From Bacillota bacterium (lineage in GTDB: Bacteria; Bacillota; Clostridia; Acetivibrionales; DTU013): DNA of 64,000 nt. The notes under the pieces are model-generated. The model searched no databases. It worked only from the letters and a program-made list of their open reading frames with translations, and was not told the origin of the DNA. Numbering within the stretch: the first letter of the stretch is position 1; each line of letters opens with the position of its first letter. The stretch lies in NCBI GenBank assembly GCA_023412915.1, contig JAEZRE010000020.1:124001-188000 (forward strand). The letters run 5' to 3'. Shown piece by piece: positions 53,600-63,517 of this stretch. The translations under genes and the position numbers were made by a program.

Positions 53600-54439
53600 T
53601 CATCCGATTTCCCGCTGTCCGCCGGAGAGGGCCGACGACCGTACCATTGTGTTTTTATACTTGATTGGCGATATGTTTTCCTTTTCCTTGAAATAACGGC
53701 TGAAATAATGAATGCTTTTGAAACCGGTCATATATGAAATTTCGGTTATGGTGAAATCGGTGAAACACATCAGTTCTTTTGCTCTGAAAATGCGGAAACG
53801 GTTAATGAATTGCAGTATAGTACATCCGTTTTCGGACTTGAACATTTCCTCAATCTGTTTTGGACTCTGATGTACCACCTCGCACAGTTCATTGATGGAG
53901 ATATCGTCTGAAATATGTTCATTTATATAATTTACGACGTTCTTGTATATTTTGTTTTGTGAGTGAGAAAAAGGATTCCCTTCCGGAGTAAACGGCAGAG
54001 GGTTCTTCTTGCATTCTGAGCCGATATAGCCATAATAGAGCAGGGAAATGATGTTATAATCCATGGAATCCTCATAAAATGTCGGCTTCAGTGTATAGTT
54101 ATTGAGGATGTTAAGAAGGCTTGAGCGTATGATCAGGTCATCGATCTGCAGCCTTGGTCCCAGCATTGAAAGTATTTGTGAGAAATTGCTGTCCGTGACC
54201 GAACAATCGACTTGTAAGACCGGAACGCATTCCGGGATATTTTCGGCACATTGGCCCAGATGGTTTCCGGGGGGCAGGAGAAAAAGATCATGCCTGGGAA
54301 AGGAGAGGTTCTCTTCGGCCGCTGAAATGTTTGCGAATCCTCCAAGAATAAATATAAGCTGAAAAATGCCATCTTCGCCCCGCACTGAAGCCACAGTTGT
54401 CTGGCGGACATTTATGACGTGAAGGTTGCTAAAAAACAT
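53600..54439 (-). CDS. AraC-family transcriptional regulator
   Basis: A 279-residue regulator. The N-terminal part (about 1-160) is an AraC-type cupin-like ligand domain, and the C-terminal 100 residues hold the two helix-turn-helix motifs: SINELCEVVHQSPKQIEEMFK near 185 and ITEISYMTGFKSIHYFSRYFKE near 235. The start is ATG at 54439 with GGGAGG upstream; the longer frame from 54487 overlaps the GntR gene. With the GntR gene 16 bases upstream it forms a two-regulator operon facing the sugar-type operon. Confidence 0.9.
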   Translation of the reverse strand: MFFSNLHVINVRQTTVASVRGEDGIFQLIFILGGFANISAAEENLSFPRHDLFLLPPGNHLGQCAENIPECVPVLQVDCSVTDSNFSQILSMLGPRLQIDDLIIRSSLLNILNNYTLKPTFYEDSMDYNIISLLYYGYIGSECKKNPLPFTPEGNPFSHSQNKIYKNVVNYINEHISDDISINELCEVVHQSPKQIEEMFKSENGCTILQFINRFRIFRAKELMCFTDFTITEISYMTGFKSIHYFSRYFKEKENISPIKYKNTMVRSSALSGGQREIG

Positions 54440-54455
54440 CGTGAGCCTCCCTTGG

Positions 54456-55145
54456 CTAAAGACAGTTACGAATATATTCGGCGCCACCGGTAATGTGTAT
54501 TTTCATCATCTCATCAGCCTGCTCAGGATCGCGGCTCACAAGTGCCTCATATATCTTTTTATGATAGATACATGAGGTCACCAACGCATTTGGCGGAGAG
54601 ATACTTGCGTGAATCGCATCCTTTACCATATCTGACAGAAGGTTCTGAATGGTTTTTAAGACCTCGTTGGAACTGGAGTTTGCAATTTCGTAATGAAACT
54701 TCGCATCATATTCGTTATATTGCTCCAAGTCTCCGTTAATTGCGCATGTATCCATATTGTCAAGCAGGATCTTCAGTGTCTTGAGATGTTCTTCCCCGGC
54801 ATTCTGGGCTGCTAGCGCAGCCGCCTTGCATTCAATTATCATACGCACCTCAAAGATATCCTGCAAATTCTTTTTGTCAAGAGTCAGCATGGGAAGCAGA
54901 GGCTTCATAAAAGACTCCGGACTGAGGCCCTTAACAAATGTACCACCGCCCTGGCGTACGTCAAGTATACCCATGATACTGAGCCTGCGTACGGCTTCGC
55001 GTACGGTTCCCCGGCTTACCTGGAACATCTGGGCAAGTTGGTTTTCGACCGGCAGTTTATCTCCGATTTTGTAGAGATCATTGCCGATCATAATCTGCAG
55101 CTCTCTGGCGACTTGGTCTGATAAACGTTTTTTACTAACACTCAT
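54456..55145 (-). CDS. GntR-family (FadR subfamily) transcriptional regulator
   Basis: A 229-residue regulator with an N-terminal winged helix (NQLAQMFQVSRGTVREAVRRLSIMG near 39, with the family's R-x-V-R-E-A) and a C-terminal all-helical FCD ligand domain (VRMIIECKAAALAA near 97; DAKFHYEIA near 142) with the metal-binding His/Asp set. The effector is probably a carboxylate or sugar acid. ATG at 55145 is preceded by GGAGAAG. It is divergent from the transport operon at 55378. Confidence 0.9.
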   Translation of the reverse strand: MSVSKKRLSDQVARELQIMIGNDLYKIGDKLPVENQLAQMFQVSRGTVREAVRRLSIMGILDVRQGGGTFVKGLSPESFMKPLLPMLTLDKKNLQDIFEVRMIIECKAAALAAQNAGEEHLKTLKILLDNMDTCAINGDLEQYNEYDAKFHYEIANSSSNEVLKTIQNLLSDMVKDAIHASISPPNALVTSCIYHKKIYEALVSRDPEQADEMMKIHITGGAEYIRNCL

Positions 55146-55377
55146 CTTCTTCTCCAAATCAGAAAATCATAATATGAATTTAATATAACTAATTTCATTG
55201 CGTTTGTAAAGATTTTGTGCAAAAATCACAAGAAACAGATTATTAATTAGATCCAAATGTGCAAAATTAATATAACATTTGTGTAAAGACTTTCTCAGAT
55301 AGGTCGGATATAATATGAATCAGCTAGTAATTCATCAAATCATTAAACAAATATTTTATAGTAAAGGTAGTGAAAAG
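55146..55377. promoter_or_regulatory. Divergent control region of the uptake operon
   Basis: TTAATATAAC occurs twice (55180-55189 and 55267-55276). TTTGTAAAGATTTTGTG (from 55203) is echoed by TTTGTGTAAAGACTTTC (from 55278). A TATAAT box lies at 55309-55314 reading right, about 64 bases before the first gene. The repeats are likely sites of the GntR and AraC regulators; -35 matches are poor, as for an activated promoter. Confidence 0.5.
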
Positions 55378-56130
55378 ATGAATCCATCATTGGATTATCT
55401 GGATGCACTTATCAGCCTTATTAATAAGGTAAAGGAAAGCCAAAGAGAAAAGTTTGAAAAAGCAGCCGATGTTCTTTCCGATGCTGTTAAGGACGGAAAA
55501 CTGATTTATCTGTGGGGGCCAGGCGGACATTCCTCGATATTCTCAGAGGACGCCATGTATCGCAAAGGTGAATTGGCTTCGCTCTGTCCAATATATGACC
55601 CTGACATATCCATGTCGCATGGCGCGGCACGCGAGATCAACGGCATGGAACGCGTGGAAGGATTCGGAAAGGTTGTAGTTGAATACAACCGCATAGGGCA
55701 GGGCGACGTGGTGCTTATAGGCAGCGCTTACGGTATCAACCCCGTGGCGATACAGGGAGTGCTGGAATGCCAGAAGCGCGGGGCATACGTTATCGCCATC
55801 ACCTCACCAAGCTTTTCCGACGCTTCAAATTATGCGAACGCAAAGCATAAGAGCGGGAAAAGCCTGTACAATGTCGCCGATATGTACCTCGACAGTTTTG
55901 TCCCATATGGCGACGCGGTCCTGGAATATGACTTCCTCGAACACAAAATTTCGCCGGTAGCAACGATAATGCAGGCTATAGTACTTAAGGCGCTGCTTGC
56001 TGAAACCATGGTGGTAATGAAGAAAAAGGGAATACTTCCTTTCACGTGGACCAATTCGCTGCAAGCAGGTGGTATCGAAGCTAACAGCAGCTACATGAAG
56101 AAAATCTGGGGCAGAGTAAAAAGCATGTAA
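55378..56130 (+). CDS. SIS-domain sugar isomerase or phosphosugar-binding protein
   Basis: A 250-residue single SIS-domain protein. The fold's motifs are WGPGGHSSIFSEDAMYRKGE near residue 42 (phosphosugar loop), PIYDPDISMSHGAAREING near 65 and VVLIGSAYGINP near 99. These resemble the YfhH/UPF0309 type that precedes sugar importers. It may isomerise or regulate a phospho-amino-sugar. ATG at 55378 follows AAAGGTAGTGA; the longer frame to 55315 begins inside the promoter. It heads an operon of at least nine genes. Confidence 0.85.
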   Translation: MNPSLDYLDALISLINKVKESQREKFEKAADVLSDAVKDGKLIYLWGPGGHSSIFSEDAMYRKGELASLCPIYDPDISMSHGAAREINGMERVEGFGKVVVEYNRIGQGDVVLIGSAYGINPVAIQGVLECQKRGAYVIAITSPSFSDASNYANAKHKSGKSLYNVADMYLDSFVPYGDAVLEYDFLEHKISPVATIMQAIVLKALLAETMVVMKKKGILPFTWTNSLQAGGIEANSSYMKKIWGRVKSM

Positions 56131-56143
56131 GGAGTAATGTATA

Positions 56144-56797
56144 ATGTCAAATCTGATTGAATACTTCGGGCGTTTGGCTTCAGCTGTCAAAGCTCTTGAA
56201 AACCAGGCGGAAGCTATTGAAAAAGCTTCGGATATTTTGGCGAAAGCTGCTGAACGGGATTCTCTAATACACATTTTCGGTTTGGATGCGCGTGCGGCGG
56301 ACATAGAAGGCGAACTGTTTTTCAGAGCGGGGTCGTTTGCCTGTATAGATCCGATTTATGACCCGGCGTTCTCGAACTCACACGGAGCATATCGGAGCGA
56401 GCTGTGCCGTTCGCTGGACGGACTGGCCCCGTGCATTTTGGAATATTACGAGCACATAGAAGCAGGCGATCCACTGCTGTTGTTGACTTTTGATCCCGAT
56501 TCAGACGCTTTCGCGCAGGCGGCGCAATGGGCCAAGGAGCGCGGACTTTTGGTACTGGCCGTAATACCTGATCTGCCAAAGTCCGCTGATACGGCTGGTG
56601 CTTTGGATGTTTCAGTCTGTTTCGGCAGCTCTGAAGGCGCAGAGAGCGTATGCATGACCGCGGCACTTGACGCGATTATGGCCAGGGCTGTTAACAAGGC
56701 GGCGGACGCGCCTGTATGGCAAGGCAGTTTCTTTCCGGATCTCGATACCAGCCGGAATATGATAGACGATTATTTATGGCGGGTGCGCCATCTGTGA
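56144..56797 (+). CDS. Second, divergent SIS-type protein
   Basis: A 217-residue paralogue of the preceding protein: FFRAGSFACIDPIYDPAFSNSHGAYRSELCR aligns with its PIYDP and SHGAAREI region (residues 55-85 here). The loop that in the first protein reads VLIGSAYGINP is LLLTFDPDSDA here, so the Ser residues that bind phosphate are gone. It is probably a non-catalytic partner in a heterodimer. It follows 13 bases after the first SIS gene. Confidence 0.75.
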   Translation: MSNLIEYFGRLASAVKALENQAEAIEKASDILAKAAERDSLIHIFGLDARAADIEGELFFRAGSFACIDPIYDPAFSNSHGAYRSELCRSLDGLAPCILEYYEHIEAGDPLLLLTFDPDSDAFAQAAQWAKERGLLVLAVIPDLPKSADTAGALDVSVCFGSSEGAESVCMTAALDAIMARAVNKAADAPVWQGSFFPDLDTSRNMIDDYLWRVRHL

Positions 56798-56812
56798 GAG
56801 GAGACTGTGGCA

Positions 56813-57766
56813 ATGGCGAGGAAGGTTTTGATCGGTACGCTTTCACGTATCAAATACCTGAAACCTGTACCGCGCGAGCGCTATATAAGCTTGTGTGTCG
56901 ACGAAGCTGAAAAAGCAGGGCAAAAAGGTTGCGATATATTTGTGCTTCCTGAGCATTTTGACAGCTTTGGAAGTATGGAGGCGCAAGCTGAGGACGGCGG
57001 CTTATATGATCCGGCCACTGACCGCAGCCCGCTATCCCGGGAGGTAGCCGAAACCGTTCCGGGACCATTGACCAAACGTTTTGGAGATGTCTGCAAAAAA
57101 TACGGCATGTACCTTGTAGCAAACTTTACGGAACGATACGGCGAGAGACTGTATAATACTGCGGTACTGCTGGGCCGGGATGGGGAGATCTTGGGGAAAT
57201 ACCGAAAGACTCATCTGTGCGGTTCGGAAAAACGCTGTTACGGAATTGACGCCGGAGACGAACTGCCGGTATTCGAGCTGGATTTCGGGAAGGTAGGCAT
57301 AGCCATCTGTATGGATATGTTTTTTCCGGAGGTTTTCCGTGTGCTTACACTCAAGGGCGCCGAGATTATTTTCTGGCCGCATCAGACCTATGGACCTTCT
57401 GAGGAGACGATCTTCATAACTGCGAGGGCGCGTGCCATTGATTACTGCTGCTACCTGGTAGGTTCAAATTTTGCAAGTCCCGACTATTTCGCACCCTATG
57501 AGCCGGGTCACGAGCTGACCGGCCGCGCAATGATCATCAATCCGGACGGGATGGTTATTGCAGATACCGGCCATTATGCCGGTACGGCTTTTGCCGAGGT
57601 TGATCTTGACAAGCTGCGGATGGGCAAGGATATTGCTGCAGCTCGAAGAAGCGGCATCGATTTTATCCGGGAAGATATGCTGAGATTCAGACGCCCGGAG
57701 TTATACCGTGAAATTGTTGAGCCATGCGACAATGCCGCTGTTATGAGCGGCAGGTTCCTGGACTGA
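56813..57766 (+). CDS. Carbon-nitrogen hydrolase (nitrilase superfamily)
   Basis: The Glu-Lys-Cys triad is visible: Glu in VLPEHFD near residue 46, Lys in YRKTHLCG near 129 and Cys in GIAICMDMFFPEVFR near 165. It probably hydrolyses an amide or N-carbamoyl group of the imported substrate. ATG at 56813 or GTG at 56807 could be the start; GAGAGGAG lies upstream of both. It overlaps no neighbour and lies between the SIS pair and the binding protein gene, in one operon. Confidence 0.85.
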   Translation: MARKVLIGTLSRIKYLKPVPRERYISLCVDEAEKAGQKGCDIFVLPEHFDSFGSMEAQAEDGGLYDPATDRSPLSREVAETVPGPLTKRFGDVCKKYGMYLVANFTERYGERLYNTAVLLGRDGEILGKYRKTHLCGSEKRCYGIDAGDELPVFELDFGKVGIAICMDMFFPEVFRVLTLKGAEIIFWPHQTYGPSEETIFITARARAIDYCCYLVGSNFASPDYFAPYEPGHELTGRAMIINPDGMVIADTGHYAGTAFAEVDLDKLRMGKDIAAARRSGIDFIREDMLRFRRPELYREIVEPCDNAAVMSGRFLD

Positions 57767-57795
57767 CGATTAAATAAAAGGGAGGAGAAAACATT

Positions 57796-59109
57796 ATGAA
57801 AAGAGCATTTACCCTGTTAGTTTCCCTGCTGTTGGTATTCAGCCTGGCGGCCTGCGGCCAGAACGCTTCCAACGGCACAGTCTCCGGTACGACAGTTACG
57901 ACATCCACCCAGCCGGTTTCATCCGAACCGCAAACCTCCAAGCTTCCCGCATCCATCACCTATGTGACCCTCGGTAGTACAGGTATGGATGTGCTAAAGG
58001 AAGCCGCGGCAAAATTCAAGACAGACACAGGCGTTGAAGTCAAACTCGATGACTGGGCCTATACCGACGCTTATCAGAAGATACTTACACTGGCTGAGGC
58101 ACATAACATGCCCGATACCATGTACGGTTTTGCCTCCTGGACCGAAGAATTCAAAGAGGCCGGCTATATAGTACCCGTTGAAGACTATATAAGTAAAGAC
58201 CTCTACAACGATTTCTCCGAAGCTGCGCGCAACGTCTGTTCCCGGGACGGCAAAATGTGGACCTTGCCTTCTTACATGTCTGTTCGTACAGTACTTTTCA
58301 ACAAAAACATGCTGGACGCGGCAGGAGTATCCGTCCCCACCACATGGCAGGGTCTGCTGGATATAGCTCCGAAGCTTTACAACCCCTCAAAGAACCAATA
58401 CGCATATTCGTTGGTAGCAGGCCAGCCGAAGAACACACTTGACTGCTTCCTGCCCGTGCTTTGGGCCTATGGCGCTGACATTCTCAACGCAGACGGTACC
58501 GCTAACGGATTAAATAACGATAAAGGTATTGCCGCCCTCCAGATGTACGTTGATCTGGCCAAGTACTCGGTTCCCGATTATGGCGAGGCTACAATCGACA
58601 ATACTCAAAGCAACTTCACAAACCAGGTTGCAGCGGCGTACTTCCACAATGCACAGGGCCTCAAGGCTCTTAAAAACGACGGAAAGGATTACAGTTGGGC
58701 TGTTGTCGCCGATCCGCTGGCAGGCCCTGACGGACAGAAGAATTCCCTTGGCGTCATGGACATCGATATTCTCTTTGATACCGGTAATCAGGATACGGCA
58801 GCCAAGTTCCTTGAACTGTGGCATAGCTCGGATTATCAGGGGTTGGTAATAGAGCAGACCGGCTGGGTTCCGAACCAGTCCAGCTACCTCGATAAACGCC
58901 CGGCATTCAGCGATCAGAGCAATATGATGGTTGCCCCGTTTGCAAAGCTGGAGCCTCTCGCAAAGTTCAAACCTACTTTTGTCGGATATGCACAAGTTGA
59001 AAAAACAATGGCCGACTTTATAACCAAAGCGGTTATGGGCGAGATGAGCGCCAAGGACGCCATTTCCGGTATCGGATCGGAGATCGACAAGTTAATTGCA
59101 AGCAGATGA
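57796..59109 (+). CDS. ABC transporter sugar-binding lipoprotein
   Basis: A lipoprotein signal peptide with lipobox LAACGQ (Cys near 20) is followed by a Ser/Thr-rich linker and a solute-binding protein of the family-1 type (ITYVTLGSTGMDVLKEAAAKFKTDTGV near 55, W-rich pocket, PTFVGYAQVEKT near the end). It would bind a sugar or sugar derivative outside the membrane for the permease pair encoded after it. GGAGGAG precedes the ATG. No ATP-binding subunit lies in the window; a shared ATPase such as MsmX is likely. Confidence 0.92.
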   Translation: MKRAFTLLVSLLLVFSLAACGQNASNGTVSGTTVTTSTQPVSSEPQTSKLPASITYVTLGSTGMDVLKEAAAKFKTDTGVEVKLDDWAYTDAYQKILTLAEAHNMPDTMYGFASWTEEFKEAGYIVPVEDYISKDLYNDFSEAARNVCSRDGKMWTLPSYMSVRTVLFNKNMLDAAGVSVPTTWQGLLDIAPKLYNPSKNQYAYSLVAGQPKNTLDCFLPVLWAYGADILNADGTANGLNNDKGIAALQMYVDLAKYSVPDYGEATIDNTQSNFTNQVAAAYFHNAQGLKALKNDGKDYSWAVVADPLAGPDGQKNSLGVMDIDILFDTGNQDTAAKFLELWHSSDYQGLVIEQTGWVPNQSSYLDKRPAFSDQSNMMVAPFAKLEPLAKFKPTFVGYAQVEKTMADFITKAVMGEMSAKDAISGIGSEIDKLIASR

Positions 59110-59132
59110 CAGAAGATTAATTTAGCATCCGA

Positions 59133-59160
59133 GGGCAGGGAGCCTGGCGGCTCCTTGCCC
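59133..59160 (+). promoter_or_regulatory. Hairpin between binding-protein and permease genes
   Basis: GGGCAGGGAGCC and GGCTCCTTGCCC pair fully (one G-T) over TGGC, with no T-tract after. It probably stabilises the binding-protein part of the mRNA and lowers expression of the permeases, as in other importers. Confidence 0.65.
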
Positions 59161-59188
59161 CATAATTAACGGCAATAGGAGGGCAACG

Positions 59189-60082
59189 ATGGAAAGCCGT
59201 AAAAAACCCCTTTATATTGGAAAAACCCTGAACATGCTTTATATTGCGCCAATGCTCATTATTTTCGCAGCCCTTATAATTTACCCCATGTTTAGCATAA
59301 TGAGGCTATCGCTCTATAATAGAAAAATAAACGGCGATATGATCTATATAGGACTGAAAAACTTTCTGGATTTCTTTTCGGACATCGAAACACCGAAATT
59401 ATTTCTCAATACGTCGATCTGGGTTTTTGGAGGAGTATTCTTTAAGCTTTTATTGGGACTTATCATGGCCCTGGCGCTATACAAGAATTTCTTCGGCAAA
59501 AAACTTATTACGGGAGTCATGCTCATACCGTACGCGATGCCTGCCGCGGTCGCCTGTGCCATATGGAGACTTTTGTATAACCCGATATTCGGACACATAG
59601 GTCAGCTGATGCGTGACCTTGGTATAGTTGACCATGCTGTGAACTTTCTGGGTAACACAAAAACCTCGTTATTGGCCATTATGATTGTAAATGTCTGGGC
59701 AGTCGCCCCTTTTGCCGCATTGAGCATACTATCCGTCATTTACACCATACCTAAATTCATGTATGAGGCTGCATCCATCGACGGAGCAAATTATTGGCGT
59801 CAACTTGTAAGCATCACCCTGCCAATGATCGCTTCATCGGTTCGTACGCTGGGACTGCTTCTCGGTATATGGGCATTCAACTCTTTTGACGTCATATATA
59901 TGATGACGCAGGGCGGGCCGGCGAATTCTTCGGCTATTTTGGTCAATACCATCTATGATAACGCATTCCGCTTCAATAACCGCAGTTATTCGGCTGCCGT
60001 CAGTGTCGTAGGTTTCATCATCCTGTCAATATTTTCAATCCTCTATGTGCGTGCAAAGGAGGTTGACATCTCATATGAATAG
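59189..60082 (+). CDS. ABC transporter permease, MalF/UgpA-like
   Basis: An inner-membrane subunit with six predicted helices. The signature EAASIDGANYWRQLVSITLPMI near residue 192 is the EAA motif that docks with the ATPase. The length of 297 residues is standard for this subfamily. GGAGG precedes the start. It forms the import channel with the next gene product, overlapping it by 8 bases. Confidence 0.93.
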   Translation: MESRKKPLYIGKTLNMLYIAPMLIIFAALIIYPMFSIMRLSLYNRKINGDMIYIGLKNFLDFFSDIETPKLFLNTSIWVFGGVFFKLLLGLIMALALYKNFFGKKLITGVMLIPYAMPAAVACAIWRLLYNPIFGHIGQLMRDLGIVDHAVNFLGNTKTSLLAIMIVNVWAVAPFAALSILSVIYTIPKFMYEAASIDGANYWRQLVSITLPMIASSVRTLGLLLGIWAFNSFDVIYMMTQGGPANSSAILVNTIYDNAFRFNNRSYSAAVSVVGFIILSIFSILYVRAKEVDISYE

Positions 60083-60923
60083 CAGCGCCTTGAAAAAGAG
60101 AGTTTTCAATATAATCTTTACAGCTTTTATTGCAGTGATGCTTATTATCCTGTTTTTTCCGATAATTGCCATGATTTCGGTTTCCCTGAAAAAAGCGAAC
60201 GACGTTTTTTCGTTGCCGGTCACTTGGATACCCCGGGTTTTCGCATGGGAAAACTATGTGGATATATTCGGTAAAATGAATATTCTTGATGGATTCAAGA
60301 GCAGTATTATCGTCACAACCTTCAGTATTCTACTTATCATGCTGATAGACATACCCGCGGCTTATGCTTTCTCCAAACTGCGCTTTTATTTGAAAAAGCC
60401 GATATACTATCTTGTTCTGGTGAGCCAGATGTTCGCGCCTATAATCATTATTATTCCGCTCTACATGATGATGAATTCCATGGGCCTTATGGACACCTAT
60501 ACGAGTCTCGTACTCATGAATACGACCTTTAATCTGGCATTCATCGTACTCATGCTCAAAGGCTTCTTCGACGCTGTGCCCAAGGAAACAATAGAGGCCG
60601 CAAAGATAGACGGATGTACATCTTTCATGACTCTCACCAAAATCTTTGTGCCTATCTCAAGCACAGGTATTGCGGTATCGATTATCTTTGCCTTTACCCG
60701 TACATGGAACGAATTCCTTTTTTCGTTCACATTTATATCGACATCGGCAAAAAAGACCATTATCGTTGGTATTTACGATATATTAAAAAGCAATCCGGCA
60801 TTGGGAATTCCATGGCACATAGTAATGACCGGCGCCGTATGTGCTACAGTGCCCCTTGTAATCCTGTTCATCTCCATCCGCAAATATATTACCGGCGATC
60901 TCACGTCCGGCGCCATCAAATAG
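60075..60923 (+). CDS. ABC transporter permease, MalG/UgpE-like
   Basis: The second permease subunit, with six predicted helices and the EAA motif IEAAKIDGCTSFMTLTKIFVPI near residue 175. The start at 60075 lies inside the end of the first permease gene, downstream of AGGAGGT; a start at 60045 would overlap more. The N-terminal basic stretch and the length of 282 residues are typical. The pair is of the CUT1 type, used for oligosaccharides and glycerol-phosphate-like compounds. Confidence 0.93.
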   Translation: MNSSALKKRVFNIIFTAFIAVMLIILFFPIIAMISVSLKKANDVFSLPVTWIPRVFAWENYVDIFGKMNILDGFKSSIIVTTFSILLIMLIDIPAAYAFSKLRFYLKKPIYYLVLVSQMFAPIIIIIPLYMMMNSMGLMDTYTSLVLMNTTFNLAFIVLMLKGFFDAVPKETIEAAKIDGCTSFMTLTKIFVPISSTGIAVSIIFAFTRTWNEFLFSFTFISTSAKKTIIVGIYDILKSNPALGIPWHIVMTGAVCATVPLVILFISIRKYITGDLTSGAIK

Positions 60924-60942
60924 ATGGCTGGAAGGACCGGGT

Positions 60943-62241
60943 ATGAATACGAATCTGATAAAGAGTCTTAAGGGCTTTTATGAACACGAGTTGTGTGGAA
61001 ACATACTGCCGTTTTGGCTACCCCGATGCCAGGATACGAAGCACGGCGGATATTTTAACTGTTACGACAACGCGGGGAAAGCGCTTGTGAGTCATGACAA
61101 ATACACGTGGAGCCAGGGGCGCTTCGTATGGATGTTTTCAAAGCTGGCGGGAATGGAAAGCGGCACATTCACTCAAAAACAACGGGAAGAATTCCTGCTA
61201 ATGGCAAAAGGCGGCGCCGATTTCCTTATCGAGCACTGTCTTCTGGGAGACGGCGACTGGCGCTGTGCTTTTCTATTGGATGAGACGGGAGCACATAAAA
61301 AAGTTCAGGGCTGTGATGACCTGGATATGAGCATATACGCGGACTGCTTCGTTATATGCGGGCTGGCGCGCTATGCCGCGGTAAGCCGTGAGCCGCGATA
61401 CTATTTTTTCGCGAAGAGCCTTTACGTATCATGTCTTGAAAGGCTGGAACGCGGCACATTCAAAACGCTGCCGTATCCGCTGTCAAACGGTTATCGCGCC
61501 CATGGTATCCCCATGATTTTCTCGAATGTCGCAGCCGAGCTTTTCAGGGTATCGTCTATATTAGATCCGGATTACAGTGCGAAACTGCTTTCAGATCTTC
61601 GTACCTTCTCTCAAAGCATCCTGCGCGACTTTACGGATGAAGTCAATGTGGTGCATGAAGTAATACTTGGAAACGGAGACTTTTTCAACGATCTGCTTGG
61701 TCAGCACGCAAACCCCGGACACACGCTCGAGGATATGTGGTTCACGCTGGAGGCTGCAGATCTGTTGAATGAAAGCAGCATGGCGAAAAAAGCGGCGGCA
61801 ATTGCAAAAAAAGCGTTTGTTGTCGGCTGGGATAAGGAATTCGGCGGAATTCTTCATTTTGCATCGCCTCATGGCGGACCGCCTGATGCTGCGCCTGGCA
61901 ATACAGGCGGCGAGCCTATGACAAAACAGGTTGAGGAAGGCTGGGGCGACAAGCTTTGGTGGGTTCATTCAGAGGCGCTTTACACCTCGCTGCTTTTCTA
62001 TTTCCGTACCGACGACGATGAATTTTTACGATGGCATGATCGGATATTTGAATATACATTTTCACATTTTCCAAATCCGGACAGAGAGGTGCGCGAATGG
62101 GTACAAATACTTTGCCGCGACGGCAGCCCCATGGATAAGGTTGTTGCGCTTCCGGTCAAGGACCCGTATCATATCACGCGGAATCTCATCATGCTAATAG
62201 AATTGCTTGAACGGGTGGAGAAGAATGCAACCTTTAAATGA
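60943..62241 (+). CDS. N-acylglucosamine 2-epimerase family enzyme
   Basis: A 432-residue (alpha/alpha)6-barrel protein of the AGE family. Visible are SQGRFVWMFSKLA near residue 60, the catalytic-type His in HVVHEV-like NVVHEVILGNGDF near 232, and NPGHTLEDMWF near 257. Relatives interconvert N-acyl-glucosamine and -mannosamine or other sugars such as cellobiose. With the SIS proteins and the sugar importer it suggests use of an amino sugar or sialic-acid-like compound, without proof. The next gene overlaps its end. Confidence 0.88.
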   Translation: MNTNLIKSLKGFYEHELCGNILPFWLPRCQDTKHGGYFNCYDNAGKALVSHDKYTWSQGRFVWMFSKLAGMESGTFTQKQREEFLLMAKGGADFLIEHCLLGDGDWRCAFLLDETGAHKKVQGCDDLDMSIYADCFVICGLARYAAVSREPRYYFFAKSLYVSCLERLERGTFKTLPYPLSNGYRAHGIPMIFSNVAAELFRVSSILDPDYSAKLLSDLRTFSQSILRDFTDEVNVVHEVILGNGDFFNDLLGQHANPGHTLEDMWFTLEAADLLNESSMAKKAAAIAKKAFVVGWDKEFGGILHFASPHGGPPDAAPGNTGGEPMTKQVEEGWGDKLWWVHSEALYTSLLFYFRTDDDEFLRWHDRIFEYTFSHFPNPDREVREWVQILCRDGSPMDKVVALPVKDPYHITRNLIMLIELLERVEKNATFK

Positions 62242-63517
62242 GCTAAGGACCGGAAGCAAATTGCATCCCGCTTTTAAGATACTCTTAGCGTGCTGCGCCG
62301 TACAGTTCGGCGGACTCGGAGTGCTTTCCAACAGCATAGGCGTTTTTTTCCCGGCCGTCTCCGGTGATTTGGGATTTACCACCGCACAGATAACGATGCA
62401 TGTCACTATCCGTGGAGTGGCTACGATGTTGACTCTGCCGCTGGCAGGCCGACTGATAAACAGATATCGTTCCCGTTACGTGCTTACGACTGCCGCTGTC
62501 ATGCTTGTATTGTCAATAGGCAGCATGGCATCTTTCAAAATGCTTTGGCAATGGTATCTGGCATCGGTATTTTATGGCATAGCGGGAGCCTTCCTGTTCC
62601 TCAACATGTCGCCGATTCTGCTTACGAACTGGTTTTCTGAAAAGACCGGTTTTGCCATCGGTGTGGCTATGGCATTTTCAGGGCTGGGAGGGATAGTGAT
62701 GAACCCGGTGGGCAACGCCATAATCCAAGCCTTTGGGTGGCGGGTCGGGTATCTTGCGTTTGCCGCCATAGGAGCCGTTTTCTTATTGCCGTCTACCTTA
62801 TTCGTACTTGAACGAAGTCCGGAAGACATAGGAGTAACACCGTACGGCTGCGAATGCGGGAAAACGGTGACAGGGATGGATCCGGGGAATACAGGAGTGG
62901 CCGGCTCCAAGATTCCTGCTGTATTCCGGAAGAATGGAGTCCTTTGGATATTCCTGTCGGTTGTGCTTGTCACAGCCTTCGAAACCGTGTATATGTACCA
63001 TTTCCCGGAATATTCGCTCTCGGTAGGGCTTGGCACGATGATCGGCTCATCCATGTCCTCGGCGAGCATGGCGGGAAACCTTGCCGGTAAGCTTTACCTC
63101 GGCTGGCTTAACGACCGGATCCCGGCAAAGAAAGTCTATCTTATCGGAATATGCATGACGGCAGCGGGTATTGGCCTGATTCAGATATTCGGGCATTCCG
63201 CGTCGCTTCTTCTGGTAGGCTCGTTCCTTTACGGCACATGCATGGCGCTGACGGTAGTAACAATACCGCTTTTAATACTGGAACTATTCGACCGCAAAAG
63301 TTACGCGACCGTCCTTTCGGCGGCTTCAATGGTAACATCGGCAGTTGGGGGAGTAGGTACTTCTTTGGTAGGTTTGATCTACGATCTGTCCGGTGGATAC
63401 GGGATAAGTTTCATGATAGCGCAGTCAGGTTGTATTCTTTCGGTAATATTGATCGTCGTCGTTTATTGGCTTAAAACAACAAAAAACTTATATAAGAAAG
63501 GGTTGAGCTTTCATTGA
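62225..63517 (+). CDS. MFS transporter
   Basis: A 430-residue transporter with about twelve predicted membrane helices; LNDRIPAKKVYLIG near residue 298 resembles the loop motif between helices of the second half. It looks like the oxalate/formate or monocarboxylate branch of MFS. ATG at 62225 lies inside the end of the epimerase gene with GGAGAAG upstream, so the two are coupled. It may import another part of the substrate or export a product. Confidence 0.88.
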   Translation: MQPLNELRTGSKLHPAFKILLACCAVQFGGLGVLSNSIGVFFPAVSGDLGFTTAQITMHVTIRGVATMLTLPLAGRLINRYRSRYVLTTAAVMLVLSIGSMASFKMLWQWYLASVFYGIAGAFLFLNMSPILLTNWFSEKTGFAIGVAMAFSGLGGIVMNPVGNAIIQAFGWRVGYLAFAAIGAVFLLPSTLFVLERSPEDIGVTPYGCECGKTVTGMDPGNTGVAGSKIPAVFRKNGVLWIFLSVVLVTAFETVYMYHFPEYSLSVGLGTMIGSSMSSASMAGNLAGKLYLGWLNDRIPAKKVYLIGICMTAAGIGLIQIFGHSASLLLVGSFLYGTCMALTVVTIPLLILELFDRKSYATVLSAASMVTSAVGGVGTSLVGLIYDLSGGYGISFMIAQSGCILSVILIVVVYWLKTTKNLYKKGLSFH